DNA from: AP-15 sp963750195
Lineage (GTDB): Bacteria > Pseudomonadota > Alphaproteobacteria > ATCC43930 > CGMCC-115725
NCBI GenBank assembly: GCA_963750195.1
Contig: CAVVPS010000018.1
Coordinates: forward strand, 186,001 to 250,000
Length of the DNA: 64,000 nucleotides
Direction: 5' to 3'
The notes beneath the pieces are model-generated. The model was not told the DNA's origin and did no database searches. It was given only the letters and a program-made list of their open reading frames with translations. Shown piece by piece: positions 26,129-35,036 of this stretch. Every line of letters starts with the position of its first letter. Position 1 is the stretch's first letter. Position numbers and translations under genes: made by a program.

Positions 26129-26980
26129 ATGGACGGCATCGCCGGCATCGATCACGTCATCGTCGCTGTCCGCGAGTTGGAAAATGCGCGGACTGCATGG
26201 AGCCGGCTCGGTTTTGCGCTGTCCCCGCGCGGCCGGCATATCGGACAGGGCACCGCCAATTATTGCGTGATGTTCCCTTCCGACTATCTCGAGCTGCTCG
26301 GCATCGTCGATGCGGCCAATTCGGTCGAACGCCTCGATGCTTTTCTGGCGCGACGCGAGGGGCCGATGGCGGCGGCTTTTGCCCCTGCCGGGACCGCGGA
26401 GGAGGCCCGCGCGGCGCTGCTGCGCCGGCAGCTGCACCCCTCCGAGCCGCGCCCGCTCGCCCGCCAAATCGAACTGCCGCAGGGAACCGTCCTGCCCCGC
26501 TTCAGCCTGATCTCGTTGCCGCCGGAGGAAACCCCGGGGCTCGACAGTTTTTTGTGCAGTCATCTGACGCCGGCGCTGATGCGTCGCCCCGAATGGCTCG
26601 CCCACCCTAACGGCGCCATCGGGCTGAGAGCGGTGCATATCCTGGTCGAGAGCACGGCCCCGCTGCTGCCGGCCTACGATCGGCTGTTCGGGATCGTGCA
26701 GGTGACGACGACGGACGCCGTCGCGGTCGTCCATATCGGGCGGCAGCGCCTGGTCTTCAGCACCCCCGACGATTTTCAAACGATGCATCCGGGGATCGAG
26801 ATCGATCCCGGATTTCCGACGCCGGGGATTGTGGCGCTCGAACTCGGCGTCGAACGGCTCCGGCGCACGATCGACCATCTGACACAGCGGCACGTCGCGT
26901 TCGACGAGATGCCCGACGGCACCCTTGCCGTGCCGGCGCGCGAAGCGAGCGGCGCGGTTCTCCTGTTCAGCGAGGGCTGA
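26129..26980 (+). CDS. VOC-fold (glyoxalase-like) protein
   Basis: 283-residue protein of the glyoxalase-like family. GIDHVIVAVRELE at the N-terminus and a second half-module beginning GLRAVHILVEST give the paired beta-alpha-beta units of the vicinal-oxygen-chelate fold. The N-terminal DH motif offers one metal ligand. The substrate is not predictable. GGAGGCTCTGCG immediately precedes ATG 26129. It lies downstream of mtnA on the same strand. Confidence 0.8.
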   Translation: MDGIAGIDHVIVAVRELENARTAWSRLGFALSPRGRHIGQGTANYCVMFPSDYLELLGIVDAANSVERLDAFLARREGPMAAAFAPAGTAEEARAALLRRQLHPSEPRPLARQIELPQGTVLPRFSLISLPPEETPGLDSFLCSHLTPALMRRPEWLAHPNGAIGLRAVHILVESTAPLLPAYDRLFGIVQVTTTDAVAVVHIGRQRLVFSTPDDFQTMHPGIEIDPGFPTPGIVALELGVERLRRTIDHLTQRHVAFDEMPDGTLAVPAREASGAVLLFSEG

Positions 26981-27095
26981 CTGGCTGCCGGCAGCGGTGC
27001 AACGTTGTCACCTGCCCGGATCCACAAGCCAATGCCTATAACCCTAACGCCGCGCGGCGCTTCGCGCTCGCCGCTCCGCCTGCGATGATGGGCCG

Positions 27096-27905
27096 ATGCC
27101 GTTTTTCGCAATCCCGTTTCCCGCGATCGATCCCGTCGCACTCGCGATCGGCCCGTTTGCGATCCGCTGGTACGCGCTCGCTTATATCGTCGGGCTGTTG
27201 ATCGGGTGGCGTTATTGCCTGGCCCTCTCCGGTCGGTCGCCCCATCTCGTCCGTCGTCAGGATGTCGACGATTTCCTCGTGTGGGCGACGCTCGGCGTCG
27301 TCCTTGGCGGACGTATCGGCTATGTCCTGTTCTACAATCTCGACTACTACTTCGCCCATCCGCTCCAGGCGCTCTATGTATGGCATGGCGGAATGTCGTT
27401 TCATGGCGGCGCCATCGGGGTGACGATCGCGATCATCCTGTTTAGCCGCCTGCGGACAATCCCGGTCTTCGCCTTTTCCGACATCATCACCGAGGCGATC
27501 CCGATCGGCCTGTTCTTTGGCCGCATCGCCAATTTCATCAATGGCGAGCTATATGGGCGGCCCACCGATGTGCCCTGGGCAATGATCTTTCCGAATGGCG
27601 GCCCGGTACCGCGTCACCCGAGCCAACTCTATGAAGCGTTTTGCGAAGGGATCCTGTTGTTCCTGCTGCTGTTCGTCGCCGAACGCCGCGGCGCCCGCGA
27701 AACGCCGGGGATCGTCACCGGGCTGTTCCTTGCCGGCTACGCCGTCGCTCGTATGTCGGGCGAGCTGTTCCGCCAACCAGACCAGCAATTGGGATATCTG
27801 ATCTTCGGCACGACGATGGGCCAGCTGTTGTCGATCCCGGTGCTGATTGCCGGTATCGCGATCATCCTGTGGGCCCGGCGGACGCCTCGTTCTGCGCGGC
27901 CGTGA
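27096..27905 (+). CDS. lgt: Prolipoprotein diacylglyceryl transferase
   Basis: Inner-membrane enzyme that transfers diacylglycerol from phosphatidylglycerol to the lipobox cysteine. 269 residues with seven helices; essential motifs AIRWYALAYIVG, HGGMSFHGG and RIANFINGELYGRPT, then FPNGGPVPRHPSQLYEA. The stop overlaps the GTG of the next gene. At least four lipobox-bearing proteins in this window are likely substrates. Confidence 0.96.
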   Translation: MPFFAIPFPAIDPVALAIGPFAIRWYALAYIVGLLIGWRYCLALSGRSPHLVRRQDVDDFLVWATLGVVLGGRIGYVLFYNLDYYFAHPLQALYVWHGGMSFHGGAIGVTIAIILFSRLRTIPVFAFSDIITEAIPIGLFFGRIANFINGELYGRPTDVPWAMIFPNGGPVPRHPSQLYEAFCEGILLFLLLFVAERRGARETPGIVTGLFLAGYAVARMSGELFRQPDQQLGYLIFGTTMGQLLSIPVLIAGIAIILWARRTPRSARP

Positions 27906-29008
27906 CAGCGAACGCGCTCGGCGACAAGATCGCCCACCGCATCCGAAACGGGGGCCCGTTGTCGCTCGCGGCCTATATGGCGATCGCTCTGCACGATCCC
28001 GATCTCGGCTATTATGCCTCTCGCCGGCCGTTCGGGGCCGCCGGCGACTTCGTGACGGCGCCCGAGATCAGCCAGGTTTTCGGCGAGCTGATCGGGCTGT
28101 GGTGCGCGCTAGTTTGGGAGCAGATCGGTCGACCCGATCCTGTGATCCTGACGGAGCTGGGTCCCGGGAGCGGCGTACTTGCCGACGATCTGTTGCGCGC
28201 TGCCGGCGCCGTGCCCGAACTTCGCCGCGCACTGCGCCTCTATCTGGTCGAAGCGAGCCCGGTGCTGCGCCGTGAACAAGAACGCCGGCTCGCTTATGCA
28301 GACCCGGTGTGGTTGACCCGGTTCGACGAGTTGCCGGCGGGTCCGATGCTGATCGTGGCCAACGAATTCCTCGACGCGCTGCCAATCCGCCAGCTCGTGC
28401 GCGGGCATCGAGACTGGTCGGAGCGAATGGTGGCGCTCGATCGCGACGATCGGCTGGTCTTTGCCGATAGTCCCGAGAACCCGGCTCTCTCGCTGCTGGT
28501 CCCCGATGACGTGCGCAATGCAGCTCGGCCAGGCACCGTCTTCGAGTTCTGCCCCCAGGCGCTCGCCCTGAGCGCCGTCCTCGGCGCCCGCCTCGAGCAC
28601 GATCCCGGTGCAGCCTTGTTCATCGATTACGGCTACTTTCCGAGCCGCACGGGGACGACCTTGCGCGCCATCTCCCACCACGGGCCGGTTGACCCGCTGG
28701 CATCCCCCGGGAGTGCCGATTTGAGCACCCATGTCGATTTTGCCGCCTTCGCGCAGGCGGCTCGCACAGCGGGAGCCAACGCCCATGGGCCGATGTCTCA
28801 GGGCCAATTCCTCGGCATGCTCGGTGCAGAGATCCGGCTCGACGCCCTTTTCCAGCGGGCGACCGCCGACCAGCGGCAGCGGCTCGAAAGCGGTGTCGTG
28901 CGCTTGCTCGACCCCGCCCAAATGGGCGATTTGTTCAAGGCCGTGGCTCTCGTCTCGCCGTGGCTGCCGACGCCCTTCGGTTTCGAATTAGCGGAAGCGC
29001 AGCGATGA
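27902..29008 (+). CDS. Class I SAM-dependent methyltransferase, MidA/NDUFAF7 family
   Basis: 368-residue protein related to mitochondrial MidA/NDUFAF7, which methylates an arginine of a complex I subunit. Recognisable are LGYYASRRPFGAAGDFVTAPEISQVFGELIG, the SAM motif ILTELGPGSGVLADDLL, IVANEFLDALP, and DYGYFPSRTGTTLRA, each split by variable sequence. The GTG start at 27902 overlaps the lgt stop; the stop overlaps the next ATG. A role in complex I assembly in bacteria is inference from the mitochondrial homologue. Confidence 0.88.
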   Translation: MTANALGDKIAHRIRNGGPLSLAAYMAIALHDPDLGYYASRRPFGAAGDFVTAPEISQVFGELIGLWCALVWEQIGRPDPVILTELGPGSGVLADDLLRAAGAVPELRRALRLYLVEASPVLRREQERRLAYADPVWLTRFDELPAGPMLIVANEFLDALPIRQLVRGHRDWSERMVALDRDDRLVFADSPENPALSLLVPDDVRNAARPGTVFEFCPQALALSAVLGARLEHDPGAALFIDYGYFPSRTGTTLRAISHHGPVDPLASPGSADLSTHVDFAAFAQAARTAGANAHGPMSQGQFLGMLGAEIRLDALFQRATADQRQRLESGVVRLLDPAQMGDLFKAVALVSPWLPTPFGFELAEAQR

Positions 29009-29772
29009 TCGCTCTCGATGTACTCGACGCGAACCGCGCGGTTCGACACGCCTTCTTTACCCGGCGAGGCGGAGTCAGCCAGGGCCTGTTCGGATCGCTC
29101 AATTGCGGGTTCGGCTCGGGCGACCCTGCGGAGAACGTCGCGCGCAACCGCGCGATCGCGCTGGACCAGCTGGATCTGTCGGCCGACCGGCTGGTGACCT
29201 GTCGGCAGATCCACAGCGCCGAAGTGGTCATCGTCGAAGACCCTTGGCGCCGGGAGGACTCGCCACGAGCCGACGGCATGGTCTCCCGCGTTCCTGGTGT
29301 GGCGTTGGGCATTTTGGCGGCCGATTGCGCCCCGGTCCTGCTCCACGATCCGATCGCCCGAGTGATCGGCGCCGCGCATGCCGGCTGGCGTGGAGCGCTC
29401 GCTGGAGTCGTCGAGGCGACCATTATTCAGATGGCGGCGCTCGGGGCAGAGCCTGCCAATATCCGTGCCGGGATCGGCCCCTGCATCGGCCCCGCTTCCT
29501 ACGAAGTCGGTCCCGAATTCCCCCAGCCGGTCGTCGCCGAAGATCCGGGCGCCGCGGCCTATTTTGCGCCGGGGCGTCGCTCCGGTCATTTCATGTTCGA
29601 CCTCGCCGGCTATGTCGAGCATCGCCTCGGCCGGGCCGGGGTGAGGCTGGTGCAGCAAACTCGGTACGATACCGCCGCCGATGAGGAGCGGTTCTTCAGC
29701 TATCGCCGCGCCTGCCTGCGCGGCGAGACCACCTACGGCCGCGGGCTTTCGGCCATCGTGCTCGACGAATGA
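29005..29772 (+). CDS. pgeF: Peptidoglycan editing factor PgeF (YfiH, DUF152)
   Basis: Multicopper-polyphenol-oxidoreductase/laccase-fold protein that removes mis-incorporated amino acids from peptidoglycan precursors; related proteins are purine nucleosidases. 255 residues with TRRGGVSQGLFGSLN, CRQIHSAEV, LAADCAPVLL, AAHAGWRGALAGVV and IGPCIGPASYEVG. These hold the conserved Cys/His cluster. ATG 29005 overlaps the preceding stop in ATGA, and its own stop overlaps the lipoprotein start the same way. Confidence 0.93.
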   Translation: MIALDVLDANRAVRHAFFTRRGGVSQGLFGSLNCGFGSGDPAENVARNRAIALDQLDLSADRLVTCRQIHSAEVVIVEDPWRREDSPRADGMVSRVPGVALGILAADCAPVLLHDPIARVIGAAHAGWRGALAGVVEATIIQMAALGAEPANIRAGIGPCIGPASYEVGPEFPQPVVAEDPGAAAYFAPGRRSGHFMFDLAGYVEHRLGRAGVRLVQQTRYDTAADEERFFSYRRACLRGETTYGRGLSAIVLDE

Positions 29773-30647
29773 CCGGATGGCGGCGGGCTGGCGCCGTGTT
29801 GGTGCTGTTGCTGGCGGCTTGTCAACCGCTGCCGCACCCTTTCGCCGACGATGTGCCAAAACCGGGCTCGCCGATGCTGACTTTGCGCGATAACGCCAGC
29901 GTTGCGATCTCGCCGCTCAAAGGCGGGCCGCGAGCCACGGCCGAAAAGCTCGCGCCCGCGATGGCGCAGGCGCTGCAACAACGCGATATTGCCGCCAGCG
30001 ATCGCACGGCGAGCGTCGCCAGCTACCAGCTCGACGGCCGGGTCCAGCGCATGCCTCCCGCCGACGGCAAGACGGCGGTGGTCGTGCTGTGGGAGTTGCG
30101 CGATCCCGCCGGCAAATTGCTCGGCGAGCGGGCAGAGCGGGTCGAGGCCACCGATGGTGATTGGCAACAAGGAAAAGACGGCGCTGTCGCCCGTCTCGCC
30201 GCCACCGGCGCCGAACAGATCGCCGCCATGCTGCTGGACAAAGCCCCGGTCGAGGCTGCCGATGAGGGGCGGACCCGGCTGCTGATCCGCGGGGTCGAGG
30301 GCGCGCCCGGCGACGGTGGATCGGCTTTGGCAAGCGCCATTTCGACCTTATTGAAGCGGCAAGACCTCGCGATCGTCTCCGATCCGCAGGCAAAGGCCGA
30401 TCTTCTGCTCGACGCCGATGTCGTCGTCGGCAAGCCCGAATCCGGGAAACAGCACGTCAAGATTGTCTGGCATGTGCGCAACAAGGACGGCAGCGAGATC
30501 GGCAACGTCGCTCAGGAGAACGATGTTCCGGCCGGCCTGCTCGACGGGTCTTGGGGCGACGTCGCCTACACGGTCGCCGTTTCGGCGCAGGACGGAATCA
30601 TGGCGCTGATCGCGCGCGGCGCCCCGCCATCCGGCGGCAAAACCTGA
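29769..30647 (+). CDS. Predicted lipoprotein of unknown function
   Basis: 292 residues. A basic N-terminus, hydrophobic stretch and lipobox LLAAC put the lipidated cysteine at residue 18. The mature part is acidic to neutral and rich in Ala. It contains two related sections, about 45-160 and 165-285, each with an alpha/beta look and a W-x-(L/V)-R-(D/N) strand (LWELRD, VWHVRN). I do not recognise an enzyme motif. It is coupled to pgeF by a 4-base overlap. Genes like this commonly sit between pgeF and prs in alphaproteobacteria. Confidence 0.8.
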   Translation: MTGWRRAGAVLVLLLAACQPLPHPFADDVPKPGSPMLTLRDNASVAISPLKGGPRATAEKLAPAMAQALQQRDIAASDRTASVASYQLDGRVQRMPPADGKTAVVVLWELRDPAGKLLGERAERVEATDGDWQQGKDGAVARLAATGAEQIAAMLLDKAPVEAADEGRTRLLIRGVEGAPGDGGSALASAISTLLKRQDLAIVSDPQAKADLLLDADVVVGKPESGKQHVKIVWHVRNKDGSEIGNVAQENDVPAGLLDGSWGDVAYTVAVSAQDGIMALIARGAPPSGGKT

Positions 30648-30789
30648 ACCCGCCGCTCGTCAGTCGACCATAAGGCAAGGGGCATGCGGCAAGGGATGCG
30701 CGGTTGTCAGGCTGGGTACGAATTGTTACATTACTGCTACGCGCAGCCGCGGGATTCGGCCCGTCGGCGCCCTTGCTGGCCGCTGTGTC

Positions 30790-31722
30790 ATGAAAATTCT
30801 TGCCTGCAACAGCAATCGGCCGCTCGCTGAAGCCATCGCCGCCTATCTCGATTTGCAGCTGACCAAGGCCAGCGTGCGCCGCTTTTCTGACATGGAAGTG
30901 TTTGTCGAGATTCTCGAAAACGTCCGCGGCGAGGACGTCTTCGTCATCCAGCCCACGTCGTACCCGGCCAACGACCACCTGATGGAATTGCTGGTCGCGC
31001 TCGACGCGCTGAAGCGCGCCTCAGCGCGACGCGTGACCGCGGTCATTCCGTATTTTGGCTATGCCCGCCAGGACCGCAAATCAGCCTCGCGGACGCCAAT
31101 TTCGGCCAAGCTCGTCGCCAACCTGATCACTACCGCCGGCGCCGACCGGGTGCTGACCCTCGACCTTCACTCCGGACAGATCCAGGGCTTTTTCGAAATC
31201 CCGACCGATAATCTGTACGCGGAGCCGGTTCTGGTGAAGGACATCCTCGATCATCACGCCCGCCGCGACCTCATTATCGTATCGCCGGATGTGGGCGGCG
31301 TCTTTCGCGCCCGGCAGATCGCCCGCCGGCTCGACACCGACCTTGCGATCGTCGACAAGCGGCGCGAGCGCGCGGGCGTGTCCGAGGTCATGAACATCAT
31401 CGGCGATGTCGCCGGGCGCCGCTGCATCCTTGTCGACGACATGGTCGACACCTCGGGCACCTTGTGCAACGCGGCCGCGGCGTTGATGGATGCCGGCGCA
31501 TCCGCGGTTTTCGCCTACGTCACGCACGGGGTGCTGTCGGGCGGCGCGGTGGCGCGGGTCATCGATTCGCCGATCGAAATGCTGGTCACGACCGACAGCA
31601 TCGTCGCGACGGAGGCGGTGCGGCAAGCGAACAACATCCGCCAGGTGTCGATTGCGCCGCTGATGGCCGAGGCGATCCGCCGGATCAGCGAGGAGCGTTC
31701 GGTCTCTAGCCTGTTCGATTGA
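30790..31722 (+). CDS. prs: Ribose-phosphate pyrophosphokinase
   Basis: Makes PRPP from ribose-5-phosphate and ATP for nucleotide, His and Trp synthesis. 310 residues with FSDMEVFVEILENVRG, PYFGYARQDRK, the Mg/substrate motif DLHSGQIQGFF, and the PRPP loop LVDDMVDTSGTLCNAA. Normal length and all catalytic motifs. It has its own 142-base upstream region, so it may be transcribed separately from the lipoprotein gene. Confidence 0.96.
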   Translation: MKILACNSNRPLAEAIAAYLDLQLTKASVRRFSDMEVFVEILENVRGEDVFVIQPTSYPANDHLMELLVALDALKRASARRVTAVIPYFGYARQDRKSASRTPISAKLVANLITTAGADRVLTLDLHSGQIQGFFEIPTDNLYAEPVLVKDILDHHARRDLIIVSPDVGGVFRARQIARRLDTDLAIVDKRRERAGVSEVMNIIGDVAGRRCILVDDMVDTSGTLCNAAAALMDAGASAVFAYVTHGVLSGGAVARVIDSPIEMLVTTDSIVATEAVRQANNIRQVSIAPLMAEAIRRISEERSVSSLFD

Positions 31723-31745
31723 GCCTCGGGGCTCGTCCCACGACA

Positions 31746-32873
31746 ATGAACCCTGCGATCACCCCGATTACGATGCCCAAATGGGGGCTGACCATGACCG
31801 AGGGCAAGGTCGTCGGCTGGCTCAAGCGGGAAGGACAGCATTTCGCGGCTGGCGAGGAACTCCTGGAGATCGAGACGACCAAGATCACCAATGTCCTCGA
31901 AATCCCGGAGGGCGGCGTCTTGCGGCGGATCGTGGCGCAAGCCGGGGTCACCTTGCCGGTCGGCGCCTTGCTTGCAGTAGCCGCGCCCGAGACCGTGCCC
32001 CAAGCCGAGATCGACGCGTACGTTGTCGAGTTCGCCCCCGTCGAACCCGCGGCCGACAGCGGCGCGGAAGTTGAGGCGATCCAGCCACGAGAGATCGACG
32101 CCGCGGGGCGGCGGCTGCGCTACCTGGAACTCGGCGAAGGCGACAACCTCCCGATCGTGCTGATCCACGGCTTCGGCGGCGACCTCAACACCTGGATGTT
32201 CACTCAGCCGGCGCTTGCCGAGAGCCGGCGCGCGATCGCTCTCGACCTCCCCGGGCATGGCGGCTCGGGCAAGGAGGTGGGTTCGGGCGATCCCGAAACC
32301 ATGGCCGACGCGATCGAGGCCGTGGTGAATGGGCTTGCGGTTGGGCGGGTACATCTCGTCGGGCACTCGATGGGCGGCGCGCTAGCGGCATTGACGGCGT
32401 TGCGTCGGCCGGAGCGCATTGCGAGCCTGACCCTGATCGCCCCGGCCGGGTTTGGGCCGGAGCTCAACACCGCCTTTATCGACGGCTTCGTCCGCGCCGC
32501 GCGCCGCCGCGAGGCGATCGAGGCGCTCAATCAACTGGTTTACGACCCGGCTCTGGTCAGCCGCGGGATGGTCGAGGAAGTCTTGCGCTACAAGCGCTTG
32601 GACGGCGTCACCGCGGCGCTGACAACGATCGCCGGAGTGTGGTTCGCAGGTGGCCGGCAAGCGCTCGACCTGACCGGCCGGATCGGCGCACTCACGCTCC
32701 CGGTTCAGCTGATTTGGGGCCGCGACGACCGCATCATCCCAGTCGCGCAGGCTGAGGCGCTCGCCTCCCGCTGGCCCGTGCACATTCTCGACGAGACCGG
32801 ACATCTGCCGCATCTGGAAAAGTCCGGCGAGGTCAACCGGCTGATCAAGGCGTTCCTCGAACTCCACGCCTGA
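31746..32873 (+). CDS. acoC: Acetoin dehydrogenase-type E2: lipoyl domain fused to alpha/beta hydrolase
   Basis: 375 residues. The N-terminal lipoyl domain has the lipoylated lysine K46 in EIETTKITNV. In place of the catalytic domain of ordinary E2 proteins there is an alpha/beta-hydrolase domain with nucleophile motif GHSMGG, acid in GRDD and a C-terminal ETGHLPHLEK histidine. This architecture is the AcoC form of acetoin cleavage enzymes. The matching E1 genes are not adjacent; one pair lies at 37.6-39.9 kb and another at 50.8-52.8 kb. Start ATG 31746. Confidence 0.85.
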   Translation: MNPAITPITMPKWGLTMTEGKVVGWLKREGQHFAAGEELLEIETTKITNVLEIPEGGVLRRIVAQAGVTLPVGALLAVAAPETVPQAEIDAYVVEFAPVEPAADSGAEVEAIQPREIDAAGRRLRYLELGEGDNLPIVLIHGFGGDLNTWMFTQPALAESRRAIALDLPGHGGSGKEVGSGDPETMADAIEAVVNGLAVGRVHLVGHSMGGALAALTALRRPERIASLTLIAPAGFGPELNTAFIDGFVRAARRREAIEALNQLVYDPALVSRGMVEEVLRYKRLDGVTAALTTIAGVWFAGGRQALDLTGRIGALTLPVQLIWGRDDRIIPVAQAEALASRWPVHILDETGHLPHLEKSGEVNRLIKAFLELHA

Positions 32874-32900
32874 CGCTGGGCGGTACTGCCGACACCGGCG

Positions 32901-33614
32901 TCAGCAACCGAGCTTGGCGGCGAGGTCTATAAAGCTGTCGGCGATCACATCGAAATCGTGCTCGGCCTTGAAATCGCGGGTCTTGTTGGGGCCCTGCTCC
33001 AATGGCCGGCTGACAAAGGCGGTGTGGAAGCCGCGACCGCGCGCCGCGACCAGATCGCCGTTATGCGCCGCGACCATCATGCACTCTTCGGGCCTCAGAT
33101 CGAGAAAGGCGGCGGTGCGGTCATAGGCCTCGGGCTGCGGCTTGTAGGCATGGGCGACCTCGGCGCCGAGGATCGCGTCCCACGGCAATCCGGCGTATTT
33201 GGCCATGTTGACCATCAGCGCGACGTTGCCGTTCGACAAAGTCACCAGGATGAATTTGCGCTTGAGCCGGGTCAGGCCTTCGACAGTATCCGGCCACCCG
33301 TCGAGGCGATGCCAGGCACGATTCAGATGGTCGACCTCCGCCTTGCTGAGCCCTGATATCCCGAACTCCGGCAACAGCTCGACCAGGTTCTCGCGATGCA
33401 GGTCGTCGAGCCGGGTCCATGGGCGCTCGCCGTTGCGCACCTTGGCCATCGCCGGCTGATAGCGCGCCCGCCACTGATCGGCAAAGGCGTGCCAGTCCTT
33501 GTCGTAGCCCTTTGGCCCGAGAAACGCCTTGGCCTCGCGCGCGATGCTGTCGCGCCAGTTCACCACCGTACCGAACACGTCAAAAGTCAGGGCCTTTACA
33601 TCCGAAAGCGCCAT
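32901..33614 (-). CDS. HAD-superfamily haloacid dehalogenase, type II
   Basis: 237 residues. The nucleophile Asp12 lies in TFDVFGTVVNW. Motif II is TLSNGN, motif III lysine is in KPQPEAY, and motif IV is MVAAHNGDLVAARGRG. The order and spacing match L-2-haloacid dehalogenases, which displace halide from 2-haloacids; many relatives are phosphatases, so the substrate stays open. Convergent with the E2 gene and divergent from the NHL gene. Confidence 0.88.
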   Translation of the reverse strand: MALSDVKALTFDVFGTVVNWRDSIAREAKAFLGPKGYDKDWHAFADQWRARYQPAMAKVRNGERPWTRLDDLHRENLVELLPEFGISGLSKAEVDHLNRAWHRLDGWPDTVEGLTRLKRKFILVTLSNGNVALMVNMAKYAGLPWDAILGAEVAHAYKPQPEAYDRTAAFLDLRPEECMMVAAHNGDLVAARGRGFHTAFVSRPLEQGPNKTRDFKAEHDFDVIADSFIDLAAKLGC

Positions 33615-33982
33615 CGTCCGACCTTTCCCATTGCCTGTTCCCGCTCCCGGCGGGTGTGGCGCAGCTGCGGGGCATCGTCAACCATCGTAATCGCGGGTCG
33701 AGCATGAAATCCCCGTTCTTTCGAGCGGCGGTTCGTTGGCGCCGACCAGGGCATTTGTTGGCCAAACTCCGGCAATTGGTGGCCAACGGTCCGACCACGA
33801 TCGAATTTCGTTGCGGCGCGCCTCGCCGAGACGGAGAATCGTGCCAACAGACCGGGATTCAGGGGAATGTCGGCCCTCCGCCAAGACGCTGCATGCGCAA
33901 GTGGGGGGAGGGCTGGCATCATGCCGCTGCGGTAAGCACGGAAGGAGATTTTCGCACTCATCTATCCGGGAGGAACACAGCA
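33615..33982. other. 368-base divergent region with one inverted repeat
   Basis: Promoter-bearing region between the HAD gene (minus) and the NHL gene (plus). It holds an inverted repeat, GTTGGCCA (33757-33764) and TGGCCAAC (33780-33787), with a 15-base spacer, which could be a regulator site. A GGAGG motif at 33969-33973 serves the NHL gene. No gene is supported inside. Confidence 0.4.
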
Positions 33983-34855
33983 ATGGCACAAGTTGGCACG
34001 GGCAAATATACCTACGAGCTCGTCCGCGATTTTCTCAAATCGCCCGACGGAGAACCGTTCGGGTTGGTCAGCCGGGTGGCGGCCGATGCGCAGGACCGCA
34101 TCTACGTATTCCAGCGCCGGGATCCCCCGGTCGTGGTCTTCGACCGCGAGGGAAAGCATCTGGGCTCCTGGGGTAGCGGTGCGGTCACTGACCCGCACGG
34201 GCTGAAAATCGTCGGCGACACGGTCTACACCACCGACCGCTCCAACTCGGTCGCTAAGTCGTTCACCTTGGACGGCAAGCCCCTAATGGAGCTGGGACAG
34301 CGCGGCGTCCACTCCGACACGGGCCATGTCGCCAACTGGCTGGTCGAGCGCGCGGCGGGGCCGTTCAATCACCCGACCGAGATGATGGCCCACCCGAACG
34401 GCGACATTTACGTGACCGACGGCTACCGCAACGCCCGCGTGCACCGCTTCACCCGCGATGGCCGGCTGGTCAAATCGTGGGGTACGCCGGGCCAGGCCGC
34501 GGGCCAGTTCCACCTGCCGCACAGCATCGCGTTCGACGATGACGGCAAGCTTTACGTCGCCGACCGGTCGAACAAGCGCATCCAGATCTTCTCGCCGGAG
34601 GGGGACTTCCTCGGCCAGTGGACCGGCATGGGAGGCCCTAACGACATCTCCCGTGGCAAGGACGGGAATTATTACATCGCCGAGCAGGAAGACGACGGCA
34701 AGCCCGCCTATGTGTGCGTGCGCGATGCGAACGGAGCAGTGCTCACCCGCCTGGAGAGCCGCCATGTCCATGGCGTGGGCGTCAACTCGCATGGCGACAT
34801 CTACGCCGGATTGACCCAGGAGCGCAGCGTCGACAAGTTCGTGCGCAAGGGCTGA
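33983..34855 (+). CDS. NHL-repeat beta-propeller protein (peptidyl-alpha-hydroxyglycine lyase-like)
   Basis: 290 residues without a signal peptide, built of repeated blade units: GLVSRVAADAQDRIYVFQR, GDIYVTDGYRNARVHRF, GKLYVADRSNKRIQIF and GDIYAGL. The repeats resemble NHL proteins and the PAL domain of amidating enzymes. Catalytic activity is not certain; many bacterial members act in aromatic or sugar-acid catabolism contexts. GGAGGAACACAGCA precedes ATG 33983. The TPP enzyme follows on the same strand after 181 bases. Confidence 0.8.
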   Translation: MAQVGTGKYTYELVRDFLKSPDGEPFGLVSRVAADAQDRIYVFQRRDPPVVVFDREGKHLGSWGSGAVTDPHGLKIVGDTVYTTDRSNSVAKSFTLDGKPLMELGQRGVHSDTGHVANWLVERAAGPFNHPTEMMAHPNGDIYVTDGYRNARVHRFTRDGRLVKSWGTPGQAAGQFHLPHSIAFDDDGKLYVADRSNKRIQIFSPEGDFLGQWTGMGGPNDISRGKDGNYYIAEQEDDGKPAYVCVRDANGAVLTRLESRHVHGVGVNSHGDIYAGLTQERSVDKFVRKG

Positions 34856-35036
34856 GCGGCAACTCAAAAGAGGGTGCCAGAGACAGCGCGGGCGATGTTG
34901 TCCCGCGCGTCCGGGCGGAAGGCTGCGCGCGGCTGATGTTTCAGCCAGCCGGCGCGATCGGCCGCGGCCGATCTTGCCCGACCCCGCGGAATGGGCGTAA
35001 TCCGGCGCGGAAGCGGCATCGCGAGGGAGAAAGGCT

